Positions 43,476 through 57,082 of a stretch of DNA of 64,000 bases are shown here, one piece after another. Both the position numbers and the translations under genes were made by a program. How positions within the stretch are numbered: the first letter of the stretch is position 1; each line of letters opens with the position of its first letter. Under the pieces are notes generated by a model. The model ran no database searches. It worked only from the letters and a program-made list of their open reading frames with translations, and had not been told where the DNA came from. Source of the DNA: Mesostigma viride (lineage: Eukaryota; Streptophyta; Mesostigmatophyceae; Mesostigmatales; Mesostigmataceae); the NCBI GenBank assembly GCA_009746045.1, contig RPFO01000670.1, positions 1,137,954 to 1,201,953 of the forward strand. Direction: 5' to 3'.

Positions 43476-44662
43476 TCAATGATCAGCAGCCTTGCCCTTG
43501 CCCTTGTCCTGGGATGGACCAGCCTTGTCCTTGCTGCCACCCTGAGCTGGCTTGCTCTGACCTTCCTGCCTCAGGTACGAGGGACACTCATTCCTGAAGT
43601 GACCCTTCCCCTGGCAGAAATAACATTCCACCTGACTGATGTCCCGTGAGGTCCCACTGCTGGGCCCAGCCTTGGGAGGACCACCCACCCTCTTGAAGTC
43701 AAACTGGGACTGTGGATGTCCCGACTTCGGCGGGGTCCCCCGTCCAGCCCTTCTGTCACGCCCCCTCCTGGACCTTCCTCGACCCCTTGAAGAGGTCTCA
43801 GGCCCTCTCGAGGACGCTGGGCCCCCGTGGCCCGATCCCCTCATGGACTTAACCGTGGGTTCAGTGGCCTCCTCATCATTCTGACGAGGGCGCTTACCCC
43901 CACGTACTTGCCGCTGAAACACTCATACAACTGATCCGTCATGGCTGCCCAGCCATGGACCTGTCGCATGTGGATGGTCACATTATCCATGGTGACCGGA
44001 TCCAGTTGCAGCGACTTGAGAAAGTCGCCCATGGCCATCCGATCTGCGACGAAGAAGCCCTTGGCCATGGCGTCCTCCCTCAGCTTGACGAAGTCTTCAA
44101 AGGCGTGGACCACTAGTTGTCCCTTGATGGGCTTGTAGTCCAGGTATTCTTGCTTCAGGTGGGACCCATCTATGGTCCTCTTGTCACTCAGGAACACCCT
44201 GAGTCGCGTCATAAACGCCGCCCAGGTGTCCCCCGCCGCGTGTCGCTCCCGAACAAACTTGAACAGCCGCCTCGCCGACTGCCGTATGTAGGCACTAGAC
44301 GCCAGGATGCGAAGCTTGTCACCGTTGTATATCTCCGTGTACAAGTTCATGTCCTCTAACATCCTTTCAGCATCCCGGGGCTGCCAATTGTCCTTGATGG
44401 ACTGAAACTGGCCTAGCACCGCGTACCCCTCAGCAACGGTTGGTCGCTTAGGCGCCGCTTGATCTGCGGCTGGCGCGTGCTGCCCGCCCTGAGATCCTTG
44501 GCTCTGATTATCTGGCACCTCAGCCTGGTCTCCCAGCGCCTGGCCGTCCCCGCGTCCATCGCGTCCACCGCGTCCATCGCGTCCATCTCGTCCATCTAGC
44601 CCAGCGCCGCGCCGTCCGAAGCCCATAAAGCCCGCTTGTTGGTTGATAGCTCCATCCTCCAT
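43476..44662 (-). pseudogene. copia-B gag (copy 2), one frameshift
   Basis: ATG at 44662 (MEDGAINQQAGF). One base is missing near 43905 (GTGGGGGTAAG against GTGGGTGGTAAG in the outer copy), which shifts the frame before the Arg/Gly region and zinc knuckle. Upstream of the ATG the leader is replaced by inverted 3'-region sequence: both share the near-identical CATGG(A/T)GGATGG, marking the recombination point. Confidence 0.85.
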
Positions 44663-44939
44663 GCTGGTGAGGTGGCGACAGGTCCCCTGATTTTCCACGG
44701 TTGGAACGAGTAGAGGAGCTTGTGTTTGGCATGTGCTTCGCGTAGATGTGGTGTCTGGTTCGATAAGGGGCAGCAGACCGGCGCCGACTCCCGTCTGGGG
44801 GTCAGCAATGTTTTCTGATGAGCTGTTGTGGGTGATCTGTGGGGTTTCGCCTAAGGTCCTGAAGGTTGTACATACTTCTCAAGTTCTTAACTGAACACCT
44901 ATGGGCTGCCACAGTTGGCCAACCTCTTGTACATGGGTA
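44658..44939 (+). other. Displaced plus-oriented piece of the copia-B 3' region
   Basis: Matches 36663-36942 of the outer element in orientation. Left junction at CATGG(A/T)GGATGG with gag; right junction at GGGTAA with a minus LTR. Confidence 0.8.
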
Positions 44940-45635
44940 AGTTAAACGTTCTTCGCACACGCAATGTGAAGGATATGGTTGCAATGCAGCAATGTGTGAA
45001 TATGGTTGGAAACGGAGCTTTGTTAAATCGGATAATGTTTACAGCGCACAACACTTGAGGCTTGCACACGAGCTTGCCAAGTCAAGGCACAACACGTGAG
45101 GCGGGCTCGCAAGAGATGCCCATTTGGCACTGGCCTATTGTTTATATACTTGTGCACTGTGCTTGCTAGTCCTGAGCAGCCTAGGAGGCCTGCTCAGTAA
45201 TAACACCCCCGGTACAGTATTCACTACCTGTACAGCGCCCAACTCCTATACAGTAGGTCTGCCATACAGGCACAGTGACTACAGAGCACAGTCCACAGTG
45301 ACTATTGCATCTGCACCTAGAAGTCCAGGACTAAGCCTGCGGTACCAACAGACCACAGGTTAAGGTTCCTATTTCCTGCGTACGACGTATCAATCCAATA
45401 CCGTCGTAGGTACAGCACCTAATTCCTGTCAGCCCAGGAATTACTGTCGACCCCATATGTCGTCGGCAAATATTCACGTCCGACTTAGAAGAACAGCCGG
45501 CTCGCGCTCGCGCGCGACCGGGAAGTCGGAACGCCATAACTTTCTTGATACTTGTCGGAATGAACTCGTTCCGGTGCCGCTGGAATCGCAGAGATATGCC
45601 GAATCAGGATCACGCCAATGCGCTTGGCGTTAACT
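44940..45635 (-). mobile_element. copia-B LTR (copy 3)
   Basis: 696 bp, AGTTAAACGTTCTTCGC to GGCGTTAACT. In element sense it follows the 3' region and polypurine tract of the pol copy at 48106-51378, so it is that copy's 3' LTR. Confidence 0.85.
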
Positions 45636-45789
45636 CCAATCCTTTCTTTTCTTGAGCTGTAGCAGCTCACACAAGTCTACATACAAACACACACAATGGG
45701 TACTGGATATCCTCCCCAGACTACAAGTCACAACCCGCTGGGCATGACAGTCAGCTTGGATTCCTTATTATATGTACATAGCACCCATA

Positions 45790-47509
45790 TCTCGTCGTCT
45801 GTCTCTGGTCCTCTACGGAGGACTGAGTTGAACTCAGTCCTCTCTAGAGGACCGAGTTTTTGGGTTTCGTAGAAAATTCGCCCCGGTCAGAATGTTTGAC
45901 AAAAAAATTCTCTCAAAATTTATTCAAATACTACGTGAAAAGATCTTTCTTGGACATATTTTTGGGATTTTTTTGGATTTTGTATGAGCGGCTAAATGTA
46001 CGGTCAAAGTACAGGTGGTAAGGGTACTTTTCCACGTGAAACGCGAGTTCCGGAAATGCACGACCTAGCCATGGCGGCTCGCGCCCATGCATGCAGTTTA
46101 CGTTTGCGGACGAGTTATCTGTCCAAACTCAGGAAATAGATTTAATATGCCCTAAAGATGATAAAAATCAATTTTTAGCTCGCGGGGATGCGATTTACCC
46201 GGTGTCGGCACTGTTCTTGCTGGAAAAAACTGCGATAAGGCAGGTCGACGGAATTGATGACTGCGCTTGCTTTCCGGCGCAATTTCAATGGCTGATAGGT
46301 TTCTTTCTACATTGTAACATGCATTGTATTAGAATAAATTGAGTGACAGTATAGATTTGATGATTTCGACCATTCTGTCACGTCATGGCCTATGTGCCGC
46401 AAAGTGCCACTTTTGCGGGCACCGCCTGGGCCAAGGTAACGCCAGCCGTGCCAGGTAAAGCCGGATAATCGTTGCCTCTTCGTTTCTTGATGTTCGTACA
46501 TGAGTTTAAGCTTGCGAGGCGTTGTCAGGTTCAAGTCTTGATGCTCTTTCTTGACCGTTGCCTGCCCCTCTCTAAAACCCCCTTTTCAGATGATGTTATC
46601 AGGCATTTGCCTTAACCCAGTGTAGTTGTGCAGGGTTTTAGGAGCTGTGCAGGTTTAAACACCTTCATAGATGTTAGTTATTCTTTTGCTACGTTCATAC
46701 TGCATGATTGTGTGGCCACGGGCTGCGTCAAGGGTGCATTCAAGCTTTTACGGGTGAGTGAAAAGTCTTGGTGACAAACCACTGCCATCATGTGCCGGCA
46801 ACTATGTTGGCCACATCATGGCAAGGCAAAACAGTTATAGCCATATCTATTGTTGTTAGAAACAAAGGAAATATGCTTAACCTACCCATTATATTGGTGG
46901 TTGACACTTATAATGTAACCCTTGGTTGGTAGGTATCCAAGCCCATTCCCTACATGCATGCATAGGCTCTCACTACATGATAAGGTATGATATACCTGAA
47001 GTATGATGATGCAAGTGTGTTGTCCTGTAATGCTTGAAGGGAAATGAGTTGATTGGGGTGGTTGGTGGCCACGGTGGTGTAGTATGACCGCACTTACATG
47101 CTAGCAAAGTTAGCAAAAGCCCCATTCCTCTCCTGAGGACTGAGAGTTTTTTAATTGTTTCAGGCAGTTGCAGTGGCCAAATCGAGCCCAGTTTTTTGCC
47201 ACGTTTCAAGAACTATATTGTTTACATGCCTATATTTTTTCTTCATGCACCAGGATTTGATTGAATTTTTTCCACTCGTTCTTATCCCGAAAAATGCAAA
47301 TTCGCGAGGGGTGCCCAACGTCCGCGTAATTTTCAGGTGTCCGGGTCAAGTTTTCACATATGCAGTATTTTTGCCAACAAAATGACATCTAGTACACCCC
47401 TGATCCACATCAAAACATTTGGGATGGACCCCCCACCTAGTCGCTACACGCGGTTGAAAGTTGTCAACTCAGTCCTCCTGTGAGGACTGAGTTGGGACAG
47501 ACGACGAGA
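45790..47509. mobile_element. TA-flanked TIR element (Tc1/mariner-type, non-autonomous)
   Basis: Interrupts the copia-B 3' region, whose intact form (GCACCCATACTGGCTC) is seen near 37965. Perfect 14-bp inverted ends TCTCGTCGTCTGTC lie at 45790-45803 and 47496-47509, each next to a TA. Each end carries a subterminal palindrome of the same words: GAGGACTGAGTT/AACTCAGTCCTC at 45818-45842 and in opposite arrangement at 47466-47493. Length 1720 bp; no transposase seen. Superfamily inferred from the TA target. Confidence 0.8.
46091..46342 (+). CDS. Unidentified open frame inside the TA-flanked element
   Basis: 83 residues (MQFTFADELSVQTQEIDLIC) with ordinary amino-acid composition, preceded by a possible CATGCAG acceptor. 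May be a captured exon; no family recognised. Confidence 0.25.
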   Translation: MQFTFADELSVQTQEIDLICPKDDKNQFLARGDAIYPVSALFLLEKTAIRQVDGIDDCACFPAQFQWLIGFFLHCNMHCIRIN

Positions 47510-48105
47510 TATTGGCTCAGGAGCACAAACAAATTACAATGAGTCCCTATCCCTTCACGGGAGGCTCGTTGTGTTACCCATGTACAAGAGGTTGGCCAAC
47601 TGTGGCAGCCCATAGGTGTTCAGTTAAGAACTTGAGAAGTATGTACAACCTTCAGGACCTTAGGCGAAACCCCACAGATCACCCACAACAGCTCATCAGA
47701 AAACATTGCTGACCCCCAGACGGGAGTCGGCGCCGGTCTGCTGCCCCTTATCGAACCAGACACAACATCTACGCGAAGCACATGCAAAACACAAGCTCCT
47801 CTACTCGTTCCAACCGTGGAAAATCAGGGGACCTGTCGCCACCTCACCAGCATGGTGGATGGGTCAGCCAGTCCGTGAAACTCTGCCTTAAGACGGCACC
47901 AGGGAATCGAACCCCGCCCACAAACCACAGATCTGGGGAAACCTCAGACTGAGATGAAAACCCCAGATAGACATCTCTCCATCAGAGACAATGTCAGACA
48001 TTCCCACACCAGAGACATGTCTCACCCCTCAAGGTGTGCTCAGGATTATGTACAATCAAGCTCCCAGCCTGATATCCAGAGTCTTAAGCACCCAGCTCTC
48101 AGCTT
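47510..48105 (-). other. copia-B 3' region (copy 3)
   Basis: Reverse complement of the 36411-37010 region of the outer element; continues at 45636-45789 on the other side of the TA-flanked element. Confidence 0.8.
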
Positions 48106-51100
48106 TTAGACAGATAGACCGACTTGACAGTCAGCATTCATGAGCTTCCTCAGTACATTGTACTGGGCTGGGGCCTTGTGTGGCAGCTTTGTCAATGCAT
48201 CAGCAGGGTTCTCCTCGCCAGGGATATGCTTCAAGTCAACCAAACTGGCCAACTCCTTTAGCAACAAATAATCCAGGTCCCGGCTCCTGGCCAGCTGCTT
48301 GTGAACAAACTGGACCATACCCATGCTGTCTGTTAGCAACAACGTCTCCATCTGCAAGGTCCAAGGGGTAACTGAAGCCAGCTCCAGCATTAACTCCTTT
48401 ATGTACAGGCTGGACTGGATCCCCTCACATATGGCCCTGCATTCTGCCACATCTGAACTGATACAGACCCTCTTCTGCAGTCTGCTGTACCAGCTGAACA
48501 AACTTGCCCTGCTCTGATAAAAAGCAAACAGAGCAGCAGATCTCCCCCTGACCTTGGTAACCTGGCGAGCATCCATGGAACTGTCAACAAAGATCTCCAA
48601 GGTGATAGGCTGGGCAAAGTCAATCCCAGACAAGATCAGATCAGGGGTACTCTCCACCAACCGGGCTATGACTCGAGGCTTCTCATCCTCAAGCACCTCA
48701 TCAGGCATTCTGCTATGGACCATCAAAGACGGACCACAGATGCTGGCAAACCAGGCCCACATGCCTCTCAACTCAGGTCCTGCAGCCTGGGTGATCTTCT
48801 CTGGCAAGGCCTTCACAATGGTCTGTTTATAATCTCCTCCAGCCTGAAGCCTGATACTCCACTCCCCGTCCCTCCTGAACAGGGTAGCCTGCATTCCACA
48901 GAACACTACAGGCTTGTTGGGCTCCTGCCACAGCTCCTTGCCCAGTGAAAACTTGCCACTGATGACAGGAATATACTTCTTCAGCCAGGTCGTGGGGGCT
49001 AGCAAATGCAGATCATCTCCATGCAAACTAGCATACACTGGCAGACCCTCCCATTGGGCCAGCAGCAAACAGGGATCAACTGAAGACACTCTCAAGCCAC
49101 ACTCACTGATCAGAGCTTCCTGCAGCGTGAGCCTCCAGATGATTGGGCTCGACCTGAGTCCTTCCAGGCCCTTCAGAATAACCAGGAATTGTTGATGCAG
49201 CTCCAGCTTCCAGATGGCAGGCACCTCAACACAGTAAGGCTCATCCTGCTTCCACACCCTCCTGGCCACTTCTGGATCAGATTTTAAAAATGCCCTCTTG
49301 AAGTCCAGCAGCACTGATGACATAGCTGCTCCCCTGTTCAGCAACCCCACGTAGAGACATAGCAAAATTCTCCATGTGTCGTGTAGCATCCCTGGCGTGT
49401 ATAGCTCCTCTCCTGGCAGACTCCCCGTGCCGTGATACTCATTCAGGACAGGCCTGACATGGGGCACTGATACCTCATCCACAACCTTCCTCTTCAGCAC
49501 AAATCTCAAAGCAAGCTTCCTTGATGCTGGGGGACGTCTGTCTGTTGGTGCAGCACACTCAAACTGCAGCCACTCCTCCAATGCCTTGGAGAAGGCGAGC
49601 TTCCAAGCCTCAAACAAAGTAGGCGAGCTCATCTCTTGGACCAGCTGGTCATATGTCAAAGGAGAGTGTGCAGCAAGGCTCCTGTGAGTTATGCCAATAC
49701 TGCTGGGGTGCAACACAGCTGGAATAACCAAACTGGCCGCTGGGGGCACCTCCCCTTCATCCCATTTTACACCCTTGACCGGCTTGGCCCTGCACCTGAC
49801 TGGAAATGTTGTCCTGAAATTTTCTAGGGGAATCATCCCCCAGCCATCTCTTCTCAGAGCTGTAGCTCTGATAGAAATTCCAGGATTGCCCAGAAAATTC
49901 TGACCCAAAATCACAGGGCCATCATAGTCCTCTAGGACAAGGAAGGTCACATCCACACCCATGACAGGGGCATTAACCTCTCCCAACACCCTTAGATGCG
50001 TCCTACCACTGAAATCAGACACCCAGGGGCAACTTGGTTCTCCGACCAGCAGTTCTCCTGTATGCTGAGGTCCCATGACAGAAACCTGCGCATTGGTATC
50101 TATCTCCATGGCAGCTACCTCAGGTTCATCCAACTGGACAAGCTTGGACACCTTAGGCTCCTTCTTGGCTCTTTGCAAAGCCTGTACAATATCTGATAGA
50201 CGCACACCCCTAGGCCTGGTGTCGGGCCGTTCCGGAGGTGCAGCCTGTCCGCCTGCTTGCCCAACCACCGTATGTGAAGGTACCCCAGGGGCCGGGCCAG
50301 GGTCACCCTGAGGGCTCGATACAGCTGTAGCACCCTGATCAGGAAGCTCCACGTCACCCCCGCCTTGTACACCAGCGGGCACCTGGAAGAGGTCTCCTTG
50401 ATTACCTCCCCGGGGACGGATCTTTGACCAGGACAGACGGTGCACTGCTTGGGAGCCATCAATGGCCACCCAGCACTTATGGCCAGCGGCTTCTACTCGG
50501 GTCACCACCCCATCATGCCAGCTGCCACGTTTCCCTGGAAAGCTTGGTTCCTTCCACACAACAACCTGTTGTCCAACGTTAGGTTCTAGGACACTCCAGC
50601 CCTTGTCTTTCTGCCTCAGCTTGAGGAACTTGGCCTCTAGCTTCTCCTTCCATGCCTGCTCAGCATCAGCTGGCAGCATCCTGGTATGCAGCATAAGAGG
50701 ATTGATGGCAATGTCACCAAAGAACATGGGAGTCCTCAGGTTCAGCCTGTCCTCCACAGAACGTAGCCATGCAGATGTCACAATGGCAGATGACGTCCTT
50801 GGAATCCTCTCCACCAGCAGCACAGTCTTGATCTCTTGGATGGCTCTCTCCACCACCCCTTGCTGGCCGTGGCTCTCCCTGGGTGTAATCAGCAACTCTG
50901 GAAACTCTGGCAGGTTCTCACAGCACTCAAACTGAATGTCACACTGCAACAACTCCAACCCAGGGTACCTGCTCCTTGTCAACTTCAGAGCAGCAATCAA
51001 TGTAGGCTTCTCCATGTCAGGCAGGATCTCTAGGGTCTTGTACTTGGTATATCTGTCCACTGCCACCAGCAGCTTCAAACCCCTGATTCTCTGAATATCT

Positions 51101-51378
51101 ACCTGCACATGGCCTGGCTGCAAAATAGGAGTCCTGGCATGAGACTGCTTGGGCTTTCTAGCAACTAGCCTGCACTTGCAAGCTTGAGCAACCTGTTGGC
51201 AGATGGAGTACAACTCACTTCCTCCCAGCCGTCTAGCAACTTGCAAAGACTGAGCTGCATGGCCAAACATGGTATGCAACCTTGAGGCAATGTCATACAA
51301 GAGAGAAAACCTTTTATTGTCATTGTTAGCACTCAAGGTATGTACAGATCCCTTATGTACAGGAGGCACCAGGGTCGT
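48106..51378 (-). pseudogene. copia-B pol (copy 3), N-terminus replaced
   Basis: Integrase to RNase H is intact and nearly identical to copies 1 and 2. At about 51372-51378 the sequence switches, through the shared heptamer GGGTCGT, into the ORF0 leader in opposite orientation, removing the gag-pol connection and the first 98 or so residues of pol. Without its own gag or leader this copy cannot be expressed normally. An artificial longer reading through the inverted leader (to 51654) is not a real protein. Confidence 0.85.
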
Positions 51379-51430
51379 TGCCGGTTGCGGTGTGCAGCGT
51401 TTACGACGAGAGGAGCTCGTCCGGTGGTGA

Positions 51431-52350
51431 ATGGTGCAGGAGGAACAACGGCAGCAGGATTTCCGGTTTCGGCAGTCTGCTGGGGGTTCGATTTCTCCTG
51501 AATTACGCCGTGTCGTTCGGGATCTATCTTTGTTGCTTGCAGATCGTCCGCCTGTAAATCGCAGCTTCGTGCAATTCGTCGACGACCAGGTCGAAGACTG
51601 GGAGCGAATTCTGCGACACGTACAAACCATCGTCATTCCGGAGCACCGGAGCATCGACGACCTTGAGCAGGAGCTTCACGGGTTGGTCGGCATCCAGACG
51701 GTGATTACTGCAGTAGCAGAGCGAGTGCGGACGGAGTTGGCAGCAAGGCGAGGCGAGGTTGCGGAGGCAGCTGGCGCAGGGCGACACGAGTTTGTGCCGA
51801 CAGTAGCGGGCGCGGGAGTACCACGTGCTTTCGCAGGCGGCATCGGCGGCGAGGGTGTTGCAGCGGGTCCAGTTGGCGTGAACGACGCGGAGCGGAGCAT
51901 CACAGGCGGCTTGCAGAGGTCGGGGCGACAGCGGAAGCCATCGCCGGAGGACCGCGCGCAACAAGAGTCGGCAGGTTTCCAGAGCGAGTAAGAGTTCCTT
52001 TTCAGGAACTGCCCCCGCCCCTTCGCGTTCGTGTGACGCGTTGGGAGGAGTTTGCACCTCTTAGGTACGAGAGTGACCTTGAGGTAGGAGCAGGGGGTGT
52101 CGCTGGGCTAGGCGACGAGGCACTCGGCGACCACGAGGTGCCAACGTACAATCCGCGAGGTGCCAACGACGGGTTGTCACCTGTCTACTTTACCAACGGT
52201 GACGATTCAGTCATCGCGGGCCGACAGCGGGTCGACGACGGCGCAGCAGGTAGCAGGGTACCAGAGCTGATTGTGGTGAGCGACAGCGACGACGACAGCG
52301 ACAAGGAGAACCAGGACGCGCCTGGGGCCAGCCGTGGTGGTCTTGCCTGA
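51431..52350 (+). pseudogene. copia-B ORF0, second copy
   Basis: ATG at 51431. One single-base difference near 51875 diverts the frame, which ends at 51991; the correct frame then runs 52033-52350 to the acidic tail PELIVVSDSDDDSDKENQD. Comparison with 30611-31529 shows independent indels in the two copies around one shared reading of about 306 codons, which supports a once-functional gene. Confidence 0.6.
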
Positions 52351-52452
52351 GTGGTAACACTTGGCACTTTCCTTTCTTGTTCAGTAGCTTATATTGCTTT
52401 AATTGCTGCTTGGCCACTTGGCTGGCTGTAGCAGATCTGAACAGAGGCCATC

Positions 52453-53640
52453 ATGGAGGATGGAGCTATCAACCAACAAGCGGGCTTTATGGGCTTCGGA
52501 CGGCGCGGCGCTGGGCTAGATGGACGAGATGGACGCGATGGACGCGGTGGACGCGATGGACGCGGGGGCGGCCAGGCGCTGGGAGACCAGGCTGAGGTGC
52601 CAGATAATCAGAGCCAAGGATCGCAGGGCGGGCAGCACGCGCCAGCCGCAGATCAAGCGGCGCCTAAGCGACCAACCGTTGCTGAGGGGTACGCGGTGCT
52701 AGGCCAGTTTCAGTCCATCAAGGACAATTGGCAGCCCCGGGATGCTGAAAGGATGTTAGAGGACATGAACTTGTACACGGAGATATACAACGGTGACAAG
52801 CTTCGCATCCTGGCGTCTAGTGCCTACATACGGCAGTCGGCGAGGCGGCTGTTCAAGTTTGTTCGGGAGCGACACGCGGCGGGGGACACCTGGACGGCGT
52901 TTATGACGCGACTCAGGTCGTTCCTGAGTGACAAGAGGACCATAGATGGGTCCCACCTGAAGCAAGAATACCTGGACTACAAGCCCATCAAGGGGCAGCT
53001 AGTGGTCCACGCCTTTGAAGACTTCGTCAAGCTGAGGGAGGACGCCATGGCCAAGGGCTTCTTCGTCGCAGATCGGATGGCCATGGGCGACTTTCTCAAG
53101 TCGCTGCAGCTGGATCCGGTCACCATGGATAATGTGACCATCCACATGCGACAGGTCCATGGCTGGGCAGCCATGACGGACCAGTTGTATGAGTGTTTCA
53201 GCGGCAAGTACGTGGGTGGTAAGCGCCCTCGTCAGGGTGATGAGGAGGCCGCTGAACCCACGGTTAAGTCCATGAGGGGATCGGGCCACGGGGGCCCAGC
53301 GCCCTCGAGAGGGCCTGAGACCTCTTCAAGGGGTCGAGGAAGGTCCAGGAGGGGGCGTGACAGAAGGGCTGGACGGGGGACCCCGCCGAAGTCGGGACAT
53401 CCACAGTCCCAGTTTGACTTCAAGAGGGTGGGTGGTCCTCCCAAGGCTGGGCCCAGCAGTGGGACCTCACGGGACATCAGTCAGGTGGAATGTTATTTCT
53501 GCCAGGGGAAGGGTCACTTCAGGAATGAGTGTCCCTCGTACCTGAGGCAGGAAGGTCAGAGCAAGCCAGCTCAGGGTGGCAGCAAGGACAAGGCTGGTCC
53601 ATCCCAGGACAAGGGCAAGGGCAAGGCTGCTGATCATTGA
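52453..53640 (+). CDS. copia-B gag (copy 3)
   Basis: 395 residues, intact, differing from the outer copy at a few positions (GFGRR for GFARR, EEAAEP for EEATEP). It has the DGR repeat, capsid-like helices and CCHC knuckle CYFCQGKGHFRNEC, and ends at UGA CUU GAG as in copy 1. Pol follows in frame only to about 53855. Confidence 0.9.
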   Translation: MEDGAINQQAGFMGFGRRGAGLDGRDGRDGRGGRDGRGGGQALGDQAEVPDNQSQGSQGGQHAPAADQAAPKRPTVAEGYAVLGQFQSIKDNWQPRDAERMLEDMNLYTEIYNGDKLRILASSAYIRQSARRLFKFVRERHAAGDTWTAFMTRLRSFLSDKRTIDGSHLKQEYLDYKPIKGQLVVHAFEDFVKLREDAMAKGFFVADRMAMGDFLKSLQLDPVTMDNVTIHMRQVHGWAAMTDQLYECFSGKYVGGKRPRQGDEEAAEPTVKSMRGSGHGGPAPSRGPETSSRGRGRSRRGRDRRAGRGTPPKSGHPQSQFDFKRVGGPPKAGPSSGTSRDISQVECYFCQGKGHFRNECPSYLRQEGQSKPAQGGSKDKAGPSQDKGKGKAADH

Positions 53641-53855
53641 CTTGAGCCTGCACACATCCCTGAACCCTGGAGGGTGCCCCCAGGGGTGTGTAATGAAGCT
53701 GCTAGTGACAGCAGTGAGGGGCAGCCCCATGCTCTAGTGAAAGAGCCTAATGGACACGATGGGGCAAGCTTGGTTACCACAGAGAGTATGCCAGCTGTAG
53801 CTGTAGTGGTTACTCGCCAACGTGCCCGCCATGGCGGTGCTGAGCCTGAGGTAGG
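53641..53855 (+). pseudogene. copia-B pol N-terminal stub
   Basis: About 70 codons of pol after the gag UGA, cut at GAGGTAGG where a minus-oriented LTR fragment begins. Confidence 0.85.
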
Positions 53856-54035
53856 TATGTCGTCGGCAAATATTCACGTCCGACTTAGAAGAACAGCCGG
53901 CTCGCGCTCGCGCGCGACCGGGAAGTCGGAACGCCATAACTTTCTTGATACTTGTCGGAATGAACTCGTTCCGGTGCCGCTGGAATCGCAGAGATATGCC
54001 GAATCAGGATCACGCCAATGCGCTTGGCGTTAACT
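53856..54035 (-). mobile_element. Truncated copia-B LTR closing the inner insertion
   Basis: 180 bp from TATGTCGTCGGC to GGCGTTAACT, followed by the GTCAT target duplication at 54036-54040. It is the outer remnant of the inner element's 5' LTR. Confidence 0.8.
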
Positions 54036-54040
54036 GTCAT

Positions 54041-54148
54041 GCCCAGCGGGTTGTGACTTGTAGTCTGGGGAGGATATCCAGTACCCATTGTGTGTGTTTG
54101 TATGTAGACTTGTGTGAGCTGCTACAGCTCAAGAAAAGAAAGGATTGG
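54041..54148 (+). other. Outer copia-B 3' region, resumed, with polypurine tract
   Basis: Continues the sequence broken at 37045 and ends AAGAAAAGAAAGGATTGG directly before the LTR, the likely polypurine tract. Confidence 0.75.
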
Positions 54149-54846
54149 AGTTAACGCCAAGCGCATTGGCGTGATCCTGATTCGGCATATCTCTGCGATT
54201 CCAGCGGCACCGGAACGAGTTCATTCCGACAAGTATCAAGAAAGTTATGGCGTTCCGACTTCCCGGTCGCGCGCAAGCGCGAGCCGGCTGTTCTTCTAAG
54301 TCGGACGTGAATATTTGCCGACGACATATGGGGTCGACAGTAATTCCTGGGCTGACAGGAATTAGGTGCTGTACCTACGACGGTATTGGATTGATACGTC
54401 GTACGCAGGAAATAGGAACCTTAACCTGTGGTCTGTTGGTACCGCAGGCTTAGTCCTGGACTTCTAGGTGCAGATGCAATAGTCACTGTGGACTGTGCTC
54501 TATAGTCACTGTGCCTGTATGGCAGACCTACTGTATAGGAGTTGGGCGCTGTACAGGTAGTGAATACTGTACCGGGGGTGTTATTACTGAGCAGGCCTCC
54601 TAGGCTGCTCAGGACTAGCAAGCACAGTGCACAAGTATATAAACAATAGGCCAGTGCCAAATGGGCATCTCTTGCGAGCCCGCCTCACGTGTTGTGCCTT
54701 GACTTGGCAAGCGCGTGTACAAGCCTCAAGTGTGTGAGCGCTGTAAACATTATCCGATTTTAACAAAGCTCTGTTTCCAACCATATTCACACATTGCTGC
54801 ATTGCAACCATATCCTTCACATTGCGTGTGATAAGAACGTTTAACT
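54149..54846 (+). mobile_element. copia-B outer element 3' LTR
   Basis: 698 bp, AGTTAACGCC to AACGTTTAACT, very close to the 5' LTR at 29822 and followed by the GTAAT target duplication at 54847-54851. Confidence 0.85.
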
Positions 54847-56650
<1,804 letters not shown>

Positions 56651-56666
56651 TGGCAGCGAGGATGGC

Positions 56667-57082
56667 ATGCCTGCACCAAGGAAGAGGAGGGGTAAGCAGC
56701 CTGCAGCAGAAACTGATTCCTCCATCTGCAGCGGCAGTGATAATGGTAGCCAAGAGGATGTGGCTCCACCTAGCAGCGACAGTGATGACCCATGCAGCTA
56801 CAATGCGTCTGAACCTGCACGGGGAAGCGTGGACGGAGGGGGAGAGGAAGGAGGCAGCCTGCAGCAGAAAATGCTGCTGATTCTGCCCGTGGTGGCGATG
56901 GCCGCGAGTATGCGGCTGAACCTACGCGGGGGAATCGTGGGCAGAGGGGGAGAGGGGGTAGGCAGCACAAGAATGTGGCTGAACCTAGCCGGGGCGACCT
57001 TGCACCAACGAGGAGAAGTGCAAGGGCGTATGGAAAAGTGAGCTACGCTGAAGCAGATTGTAGCAACTCGTCTAGTGACTGA
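56667..57082 (+). CDS. Hypothetical acidic/basic repeat-containing protein, possible 3' exon
   Basis: From the ATG at 56667 one frame reads MPAPRKRRGKQPAAETDSS and then Ser/Asp-rich sequence; after a shift near 56860 another frame repeats the theme (RQPAAENAADSARGGDG) and runs through GNRGQRGRGGRQH to a stop at 57082. The repeated RG/QPAAE pattern suggests an internally duplicated low-complexity tail, perhaps of a nuclear protein. The frame break makes it a doubtful gene. Confidence 0.3.

Larger units (their letters stand above)
37051..54035 (-). mobile_element. Inner copia-B insertion, mosaic with inverted blocks
   Basis: Flanked by GTCAT on both sides and bounded by minus-oriented LTRs (37051-37747 and the truncated 53856-54035). 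From left: 3' LTR, 3' region, pol and gag all minus; then a plus-oriented 3'-region piece (44658-44939), a further minus LTR (44940-45635), 3' region and pol minus to 51378, then leader, ORF0, gag and the start of pol in plus orientation (51372-53855), then the LTR stub. At least two element copies are combined. Confidence 0.75.
29822..54846 (+). mobile_element. 25-kb nested copia-B insertion (outer element plus inserts)
   Basis: The pentamer GTAAT at 29817-29821 and 54847-54851 flanks the whole block. The outer element reads 5' LTR 29822-30520, extra ORF, gag, pol, 3' region to 37050, then after the inner insertion the remainder 54041-54148 and 3' LTR 54149-54846. Without inserts the outer element is about 8.0 kb. 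The inner insertion (37051-54035) is flanked by GTCAT at 37046-37050 and 54036-54040. Confidence 0.85.

Noticed and set aside
44663-44698. Upstream Met giving a longer gag in copy 2
   Set aside because: The added residues come from inverted 3'-region sequence beyond the recombination point.
51372-51654. Extended N-terminus of the third pol copy
   Set aside because: It is translated from the inverted ORF0 leader after the microhomology junction and is absent from the other two copies.
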